Origin: QHCA01 sp003244095
Lineage (GTDB): Bacteria > Actinomycetota > Actinomycetes > Mycobacteriales > QHCA01
Assembly (NCBI GenBank): GCA_038329965.1
Contig: JBBQNN010000014.1
Span: forward strand, 4,913-68,912
Direction of reading: 5' to 3'
DNA: 64,000 nt
Part shown: in pieces, positions 51,211-64,000 of the stretch
Layout: every line of letters starts with the position of its first letter
How positions within the stretch are numbered: position 1 is the first letter of the stretch
Notes under the pieces: model-generated
Database searches by the model: none
What the model was told of the DNA's origin: nothing
What the model saw: the letters and a program-made list of their open reading frames with translations, nothing else
Program-made: the position numbers and the translations under genes

Positions 51211-52436
51211 GGCGCCTGGTCCCCACCGCGGCCTTCCTGTTGTCGCTGCTGCTGCTCAGCGGTTGCGGCTTCAGCCTGTACGACGTGCAGTTGCCGGGCA
51301 GCGCGGCGACGGGCAGCCACGTCTACCGGGTGACGGCGGAGTTCTCCGACGTGCTCGACCTGGTGCCGCAGTCGGCGGTCAAGGTGGACGACGTGACGGT
51401 CGGCAGCGTCGAGAAGATCACCCTCAAGGGTTTCACCGCCGTGGTGCGCATGCGGGTCAGGGACAGCGTCAAACTGCCGGACAACGCCGAGGCGGCCATC
51501 CGGCAGACCAGCCTGCTCGGCGAGAAGTTCGTCTCCCTGTCACCCCCCACCTGTATCCCACCGGCAGGGGCCAGCAGCTGCCGGGCCGAGCCGCCCCAGG
51601 GTGCCCTCGGTGACGGGGACGTCATCCCGCTGGCCCGTACCACGCACAACAGCACCGAGGTCGAGGAGGTCCTCTCCGCGCTGTCTCTGCTGCTCAATGG
51701 CGGGGGCCTGGGCCAGCTGCAGACGATCAACGCCGAGCTGAGCAAGGCCCTGACCGGCCGCGAGCCGGACGTACGTGACCTGCTCGCCCAGCTCAACACC
51801 TTCGTCGGCGGTCTCGACGCGCAGAAGAAGGACATCGTCCGTGCCATCAACGGCCTCGATCGGCTCTCGACCACCCTGTCGGCGCAGCGCACCACCATCG
51901 ACACCGCGCTGGTCGATCTCGGCCCCGGCCTGCAGGTGCTGGCCAACGAGCGCCAGCAGTTCACGGCGATGCTGGCGGCACTGGCCAAGCTGGGCGTCGT
52001 GGGCACCCGGGTGGTCCAGGCCACGCACGACGACCTGATCGCCAACCTGCAGGCCCTGCAGCCGATCCTGGCCAACCTCGCGGCAGCCGGCAAGAACCTC
52101 CCGGGTGCCCTGGAACTGCTCACCACCTATCCCTTCCCGCGCAACTTCGGCAGCGCGACCACCGGCAACTTCACCCGGCTCTCGATCACCGTCGACGTCT
52201 CGCTGGCGACCCTGGTCAGCAACCTCGCCCTGGCCGGCACGCCCCCGGGTGCCCAGGCTGTCCCGGGCGCGCCCGCCCCGCTGCCCCTGCCGGCCAGCCC
52301 CGGGCTGCCCGGCCTGCCGAGCCTGCCGGGGCTGCCGGGGTTGCCCGGCCTGCCGCTGCTCCCCGGCCAGCAGGCCCCGGCGGGCACCCAGGCAAGTGAC
52401 CTGGTCGGCCTGCTCCTCGGAGGGCTGCACCTGTGA
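51207..52436 (+). CDS. mceE: Mce protein E, lipoprotein
   Basis: This is a 409-residue lipid-anchored Mce protein (LprK type). The signal ends LLSLLLLSGC with the lipobox Cys at residue 20. The Mce domain has YRVTAEFSDVLDLVPQSAVKVDDVTVGSVEKI and IRQTSLLGEKFVSLSPP. A long shaft follows. The last 60 residues hold a PGLPGLPSLPGLPGLPGLP tail, the same kind of repeat as in the LolA-like protein at 1259. Both ends overlap neighbours by four bases. Confidence 0.93.
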   Translation: MRRLVPTAAFLLSLLLLSGCGFSLYDVQLPGSAATGSHVYRVTAEFSDVLDLVPQSAVKVDDVTVGSVEKITLKGFTAVVRMRVRDSVKLPDNAEAAIRQTSLLGEKFVSLSPPTCIPPAGASSCRAEPPQGALGDGDVIPLARTTHNSTEVEEVLSALSLLLNGGGLGQLQTINAELSKALTGREPDVRDLLAQLNTFVGGLDAQKKDIVRAINGLDRLSTTLSAQRTTIDTALVDLGPGLQVLANERQQFTAMLAALAKLGVVGTRVVQATHDDLIANLQALQPILANLAAAGKNLPGALELLTTYPFPRNFGSATTGNFTRLSITVDVSLATLVSNLALAGTPPGAQAVPGAPAPLPLPASPGLPGLPSLPGLPGLPGLPLLPGQQAPAGTQASDLVGLLLGGLHL

Positions 52437-53698
52437 TCGTGCGCCGCGTGACGCTGCAGGTGATCGCGTTCCTCGTCATCTCCGTGCTCGGCGTCGCCTA
52501 CGTCGCGGTGCGCTACGTGGGCCTTGGCGGGTCGCTGCTGCACGACACCTATACAGTCACCGCCGACTTCGCCGACTCCGGCGGCATCTTCAGCGGTGCC
52601 GAGGTGACCTACCGCGGCGTGGCAGTCGGCCGGGTCGGCGACCTGACGCTGCGCAAGGACGGCGTCCGCGTGGCGCTGAAGATCAAGAGCAACACCAGGA
52701 TCCCGGCCGGGGCCCGAGCGGTCGTCGCCGACCGGTCGGCGGTCGGCGAGCAGTACGTCGACCTGTTACCGGACACGGCCGGCGGCCCCTACCTGACCGC
52801 GGGCAGCGTCATCCCGCGCAGCCGTACCGCGACACCGGTCCTCGTACAGACCCTGGTGCTCAACCTGGACCGGCTGGTCAACTCGGTCGACCGCCCGACA
52901 CTGGTCACCGTCATCGACGAGCTCAACAAGGCGTTCTCCGGCACCGGCCCGGAGCTGCAACGGCTCCTCGACAGCGGCGACGCCCTGCTCACCGACGCCA
53001 ACGCCAACCTCGGGCAGACCCTCACCCTCATCCGCGACGGCAAGACCGTCCTCGACACGCAGACCGCGTCGAGCACCGCCATCAAGACCTGGGCGGCCGG
53101 GCTCGCCTCGCTCTCCGCGCAGCTGCGTACGAGCGACCCCGACCTCCGGCGCCTGCTGGCCGAGGGCCCCGGTGCCGCCCTGGAGTTGCAGAGCCTGCTC
53201 ACCGGCCTCCAGCCGGCACTGGGTGTCCTGCTGTCCAACCTGATAGTGGTCGGCAACATCCAGGGCCGGCGGCTGGCCGGGCTCGAACAGATCCTGGTGA
53301 CCTACCCCGCGTCGACGACGTCGGGATTCACGCTCCTGCAGTACGACCCCCGGATCAGGCAGTGGACGTCGCACTTCGGCCTGGAGCTCAACTTTGATCC
53401 GGCGCCCTGCAAGCGGGCCTACACCCGGTCGGCCCCGCCGGCCAACTGCACGTCAGGTGAGCTGGCGGCGGGCAGCGGCGTGCGCAGCGCGGCCAGGGCG
53501 CCGTCGCCGCGCGGCGGGGCCGTGTCCGGTGGCGGCTCGAGCTCGCCGGCCGCCGCGAGCGCTCCGCCGGCCACGGGGCTTGGCGGCGGATACGATCCCT
53601 ACGGAGCTGGGTCGGCCATGGGGTCCACTGGCGGGCAGGAACAGCTGATGGGCAGTCAATCCTGGAAGTGGCTGCTGCTCGGCCCACTGACCGGATAG
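52433..53698 (+). CDS. mceF: Mce protein F
   Basis: This 421-residue protein is the last Mce subunit. The membrane helix is LQVIAFLVISVLGVAYVAV, and the Mce domain is YTVTADFADSGGIFSGAEVTYRGVAVGRVGDL. KIKSNTRIPAGARAVVADRSAVGEQYVDLLPD follows, then the shaft. The Ala-Ser-Gly-rich C-terminal 80 residues end in WKWLLLGPLTG, a short hydrophobic segment. GTG overlaps mceE. Confidence 0.92.
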   Translation: MIVRRVTLQVIAFLVISVLGVAYVAVRYVGLGGSLLHDTYTVTADFADSGGIFSGAEVTYRGVAVGRVGDLTLRKDGVRVALKIKSNTRIPAGARAVVADRSAVGEQYVDLLPDTAGGPYLTAGSVIPRSRTATPVLVQTLVLNLDRLVNSVDRPTLVTVIDELNKAFSGTGPELQRLLDSGDALLTDANANLGQTLTLIRDGKTVLDTQTASSTAIKTWAAGLASLSAQLRTSDPDLRRLLAEGPGAALELQSLLTGLQPALGVLLSNLIVVGNIQGRRLAGLEQILVTYPASTTSGFTLLQYDPRIRQWTSHFGLELNFDPAPCKRAYTRSAPPANCTSGELAAGSGVRSAARAPSPRGGAVSGGGSSSPAAASAPPATGLGGGYDPYGAGSAMGSTGGQEQLMGSQSWKWLLLGPLTG

Positions 53699-53770
53699 CC
53701 GAGTGAGCACCGAGCGCACCCGTGTCGTCAGCCGAGCGAGGAGCGAATTGAGGACGTGGAGAGTACTGCG

Positions 53771-54280
53771 ATGAGCAACGGCGCATCGCTGCGGCGCTCC
53801 CGGCAGCCCGTCCTCGTCGTCACGCTGCTGGTCGTCATCGCCCTGCTCGTGGCCGGTGCCACCTTCCTGGCATTCACGGTGCGCGTCGACCGGCAACAGA
53901 TCGCCATGCAGGCCCAGGCGGTGCACGCCGCCCGGCAGGAGGCGATCAACCTGGTCACCCTCGACTACACCAGCCTCGAGGCGGACATCGCCAACGTGCT
54001 GGCCGGTGCCACCGGCGACTTCCGCGAGCAGTACCGCAAGGGCGCCGATCAGGTCAGGAAGATCGTCACCGACAACCAGGTGCGCTCGACCGCTGACGTG
54101 CTCGAGGCCGGCATCGTCCTCCCGGCCGACACCCGCTCGGTGACCGTCCTGGTCGTCGTGGACAGCACCGTACGCAACAAGGCCGACCAGAAGGGCCAAC
54201 GGCGCCACTACCGGATCCAGCTGCAGATGGCGAAGGACAAGGGCGGCTGGCGTGCCAGCACCCTGGACTTCATCAGCTAA
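53771..54280 (+). CDS. Mce-associated membrane protein 1
   Basis: This is a 169-residue single-pass protein. A helix (PVLVVTLLVVIALLVAGATFLAF) is followed by a NTF2-like outer domain: HAARQEAINLVTLDYTSLEADIANVLAGATGDFREQYRKGADQVRKIV, then the end YRIQLQMAKDKGGWRASTLDFIS. Proteins of this layout follow mceF in actinobacterial mce operons and stabilise the complex in mycobacteria. The start is ATG at 53771; GTG at 53756 is an alternative. Confidence 0.85.
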   Translation: MSNGASLRRSRQPVLVVTLLVVIALLVAGATFLAFTVRVDRQQIAMQAQAVHAARQEAINLVTLDYTSLEADIANVLAGATGDFREQYRKGADQVRKIVTDNQVRSTADVLEAGIVLPADTRSVTVLVVVDSTVRNKADQKGQRRHYRIQLQMAKDKGGWRASTLDFIS

Positions 54281-54309
54281 CCCACTCGTACTCCTCCCGA
54301 AAGGATCTC

Positions 54310-55146
54310 GTGCCCCGCCCTCCGCGAGCCGTCCCGCCGCCGTCCCGCCGCCGTCCCGTCGCCGGCACCCGTGGCCGGCGGCCGTCCGGGGATCCGGTCG
54401 CCGAGGACGGCGCCCCCGATGCGCCCAGCCGGATCGGCGCGCCGGCGAAAGCCGATGGTCCGGCGACCGACAGCTCGGCCGCCCGGGTCGGCGTACGGCG
54501 ACCCAGGCCCACGCCGGAGGCCCCGGCTTCGAGCCCGACGGCGAGCCCGACCGCGACCTCGGCTTCGGGTAAGGCCCCCCGCCCCGTCACCAAGCCGACG
54601 GTGCCCGGCATCCGACCGGGCCCGGCGCGGGAGTCCGCCAGCCGGGCCGGCCGCCGTGCACTTCCCGGCGTCGTCCGGTACGTGCGGGTGACCGGCCTGA
54701 CCCTCGCGGTGGTGCTGCTGCTCGCGGCGACCGTGGTGCTCGGCGCGGTCGCCTGGCAGGCCAGGCGCACCGCCGATGCGGGAAAGGCCGCGGTGCCGGT
54801 CGCCCGGTCGTACGCCAAGGAGATCCTGTCCTACGACTACCGCCACATCGACGCCGACATCGCGCGGGCCAAAAAAGACGCCACCGGGTCGTTCCGGGCC
54901 GACTACGGCGACACGAGCAAGCTCGTCAGGCCCCTGTCGTTGCAGTACCACGTCATCGTGGTGGCGACCGTCAAGGCCGCCTCGGTCGTCTCGGCCGGCC
55001 CGGACAAGGTCGTACTGCTGCTGTTCGTCGACCAGAAGACGACCAGCACCAGGATCGCCGGGCCCAAGATCGATCAGAGCCGGGTCCGGATGATCCTGGT
55101 CAGGTCCGGCGGCAAGTGGCTGGTCGCCAAGGTCGACGCCCTGTAG
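54310..55146 (+). CDS. Mce-associated membrane protein 2
   Basis: This 278-residue protein has the same fold as the one before, with a long Pro-Ala-Arg-rich cytoplasmic head (about 120 residues, PRPPRAVPPPSRRRP). One helix (VTGLTLAVVLLLAATVVLGAVAW) is followed by the outer domain: AKEILSYDYRHIDADIARAKKDATGSFRADYGDTSK, ending GGKWLVAKVDAL. The lysine-rich linker and the order support a partner role for the Mce complex. GTG at 54310 follows GAAAGGAT. Confidence 0.82.
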   Translation: MPRPPRAVPPPSRRRPVAGTRGRRPSGDPVAEDGAPDAPSRIGAPAKADGPATDSSAARVGVRRPRPTPEAPASSPTASPTATSASGKAPRPVTKPTVPGIRPGPARESASRAGRRALPGVVRYVRVTGLTLAVVLLLAATVVLGAVAWQARRTADAGKAAVPVARSYAKEILSYDYRHIDADIARAKKDATGSFRADYGDTSKLVRPLSLQYHVIVVATVKAASVVSAGPDKVVLLLFVDQKTTSTRIAGPKIDQSRVRMILVRSGGKWLVAKVDAL

Positions 55147-55252
55147 GCGGGTCCGGCCCCACTCGTTCCTCACTGTGAGGTCACGTCGCTCTTGACGGAT
55201 CGACGCCGGAGAGTCACCCTCGACACAGATGACCTCGGTCCCAGTGGTCGCC

Positions 55253-55281
55253 TCGACAGCGGTGTGCCTTTCGGCTACACT
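55253..55281 (+). promoter_or_regulatory. Candidate rpoB promoter
   Basis: The sequence TCGACA (55253-55258), a 17-base spacer and TACACT (55276-55281) is a good housekeeping-sigma match, 120 bases before the rpoB start. A TTGACG at about 55192 lacks a fitting -10. The rest of the gap from 55147 shows no gene. Confidence 0.5.
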
Positions 55282-55400
55282 GCTAGTTTGCGTTGTCCCC
55301 CGATTTGTGACCCGTTTGACGCGGGTCGTTCGGTGTGCGCGCAAACAGGCTCATCGTGGCGATCGAGTCCATGTCTTTGCAAGGTCTGGAAGGACGCATC

Positions 55401-58844
<3,444 letters not shown>

Positions 58845-58907
58845 GAGGTCTGTCCGATCTCTACGAGTCATTTCGCACATCTTCACCCCGAGGGGATCTG
58901 AGACACC

Positions 58908-62813
<3,906 letters not shown>

Positions 62814-62845
62814 ACCAGGGAGAGCCGCGAGGGCTGACAGGCACG

Positions 62846-62879
62846 GACAGGGGCGACCGCTACGGCGGGCGCCCCTGTC
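62846..62879 (+). terminator. Terminator after rpoC
   Basis: Perfect 10-base arms GACAGGGGCG (62846-62855) and CGCCCCTGTC (62870-62879) are followed by TTCTCCTCC. It closes the rpoBC unit 33 bases after the rpoC stop. Confidence 0.8.
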
Positions 62880-63045
62880 TTCTCCTCCACTGTCTCCCGG
62901 GCCCACGTGATCGGGCCCGCGCCACGCCGGTGAGGGTGGCCGTCGGGGGCCGGCGGTGCGTGTTCCGGCCCGTCCGGCCGGCCGGAGTGCTGTCGGGCAT
63001 GATGAGCGGGACTTTCTCCAGGTGTTCGAACAGAGGGGTATCCAG

Positions 63046-63942
63046 ATGAGCGAGTCCGGGGACCGGGGCGGTCACGCCGATCCCACCGGCGGTGCGTTCG
63101 ACGCCGCCCGTGATCCGTGGACCTGGCTACCGGACAAGCCCCAGGACGGCCCGCCTGCTGCCACGTCCGACAGCCCCGCCCCGGACGACCGATCCAGTGG
63201 CGCGGTGGAGCAGCCCGCGACGCCTGCTCCGGCGAGCCCGCCAGCGGCCCCTGCCTACGACCTGGGCGCGGGCGGGGAGCCGCCGACCCATGTCATGCCG
63301 GCCTACACCGACCCGGGGCAGCAGAGCGGTGCCGGCTCCTCGCCGAGCCACTCCTACGGACAGCCCGGCGGTCAGCAGCCCCAGGCCGACTATGCCCAGC
63401 CGGGTTACGCCCAGCCGGGCTACGGGACCCCCGACCCCGGCCAGCAGGCCTACGCGCAGCCGGGCTACGGCCAGCCGGGATACGCGCAGCCGGGATATGC
63501 CCAACCGGGATACGCGCAGCCTGGGTATACCCCACCCGGCGCGGCGCAGCCGGGGTACGGTTCGCCGCAGCCCGACTATGGCCAGCAGTACGGCTACGCG
63601 GCCTCGCCGTACGACTCGCCCTACGGCACCCCAGGCTACGGCTACCCTGCGGTGCAGAACTCCGGCAGAGCCACGGCGGTGATGATTCTCGGCATCGCGA
63701 GCCTCGTACTGATGCTCGGATGCGGCCTTGGCTTCATTCCCGGGATCGTGAGCCTGGTCATGTCCTCGGGTGCCAAGCGCGACATCGAGGGCTCCGGTGG
63801 CCGGCTTGGGGGGCTGGGGATGGTCACGGCGGGCCGGGTCATGAGTTGGATCACGATCGCGATCACGGTCCTGTTCGTGATCGGCTTCATCATCCTGGTC
63901 GTGGTGGCACCGGGCGACAACTCGACCTACTCCGGCACCTGA
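63046..63942 (+). CDS. DUF4190-like membrane protein with YAQPG repeats
   Basis: This 298-residue protein starts at ATG 63046, 6 bases after an AGAGGGGTA. The first 200 residues are disordered and rich in Gly, Pro, Tyr and Gln. About ten units of YAQPGYAQPGY form a DNA repeat at 63400-63560. Two membrane helices close the protein (ATAVMILGIASLVLMLGCGLGFIPGIVSLVM and WITIAITVLFVIGFIILVVVA) with a conserved Gly-Arg-rich loop. This is the DUF4190 layout. A role in the cell envelope is often assumed but not known. Confidence 0.8.
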   Translation: MSESGDRGGHADPTGGAFDAARDPWTWLPDKPQDGPPAATSDSPAPDDRSSGAVEQPATPAPASPPAAPAYDLGAGGEPPTHVMPAYTDPGQQSGAGSSPSHSYGQPGGQQPQADYAQPGYAQPGYGTPDPGQQAYAQPGYGQPGYAQPGYAQPGYAQPGYTPPGAAQPGYGSPQPDYGQQYGYAASPYDSPYGTPGYGYPAVQNSGRATAVMILGIASLVLMLGCGLGFIPGIVSLVMSSGAKRDIEGSGGRLGGLGMVTAGRVMSWITIAITVLFVIGFIILVVVAPGDNSTYSGT

Positions 63943-63953
63943 CGGCCGCCTTT

Positions 63954-63982
63954 TTGACCTGACCAACAGGCTCAGGTACGCT
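63954..63982 (+). promoter_or_regulatory. Promoter at the window edge, probably for rpsL
   Basis: TTGACC (63954-63959), a 17-base spacer and TACGCT (63977-63982) give a clear housekeeping-type promoter after the DUF4190-like gene. In actinobacteria the str operon (rpsL-rpsG-fusA-tuf) usually comes next after rpoC. The gene itself lies outside the window. Confidence 0.6.
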
Positions 63983-64000
63983 CAGATATCGTGCCCGGGC

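Noticed and set aside
55165..55185. Small palindrome CCTCAC-T-GTGAGG after the mce locus as a terminator
   Set aside because: The arms have six bases with a one-base centre and no T tract, so it is too weak to call.

Overview
This is a contiguous piece of a very GC-rich actinobacterial chromosome (class Actinomycetes; the order cannot be fixed from the sequence alone). The housekeeping order (polyprenyl synthase, korAB, nuo cluster, htpX, yajQ, tRNA-Tyr, tRNA-Thr/tRNA-Met, rpmG, MaoC genes, aminotransferase, tRNA-Trp, secE, nusG, rplK, rplA, rplJ, rplL, rpoB, rpoC) is the one I know from Streptomyces. The hadA/hadB pair and the MceG ATPase between rplL and rpoB also resemble mycobacteria. Starts are often GTG or TTG, and 1 to 14 base gene overlaps are common.

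Region 1 (1-9.2 kb) is accessory and partly decayed. It holds a polyprenyl synthase cut by the window edge, a gene remnant, and two LolA-like exported proteins (one with a long collagen-like proline repeat). These two run into an ABC-2 exporter. A 3'-truncated RarD permease, a SigL/RslA-type sigma/anti-sigma pair with a matching promoter, and a frameshifted quinone oxidoreductase follow.

Region 2 (9.2-22 kb) is energy metabolism. A 2-oxoacid:ferredoxin oxidoreductase (korA-korB) is divergent from a ten-gene complex I operon, nuoABCHIJKLMN, which lacks nuoD and the NADH module nuoEFG. HtpX follows. I infer a ferredoxin-linked complex I variant; the missing NuoD is the most unusual point of the window.

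Region 3 (22-31 kb) is a plastic stretch. It has a PLP decarboxylase, small unknown genes, YajQ, and a tRNA-Tyr whose 3' part is duplicated 1.37 kb downstream. The duplication flanks a SUKH-like immunity gene, the signature of a relic element integrated at tRNA-Tyr. A MetE-like protein, a LysE exporter, a decayed pentapeptide/DinB gene and two tRNAs follow.

Region 4 (31-40 kb) has rpmG, a MinD-like ATPase with a Tyr-Asp-rich tail, hadAB, a glycosyltransferase-like fusion, an M1 peptidase lipoprotein, a nucleotidyltransferase, an FMN alpha-hydroxyacid oxidase and an aspartate aminotransferase-type enzyme.

Region 5 (40-64 kb) has tRNA-Trp, secE-nusG-rplKA, an L10-leader-controlled rplJL with a strong terminator, and a complete mce lipid-transport locus (mceG, two YrbE permeases, MceA-F, two Mce-associated proteins). 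After it come rpoB and rpoC, a repeat-rich DUF4190-like membrane protein, and a promoter at the right edge that probably drives the ribosomal str operon.
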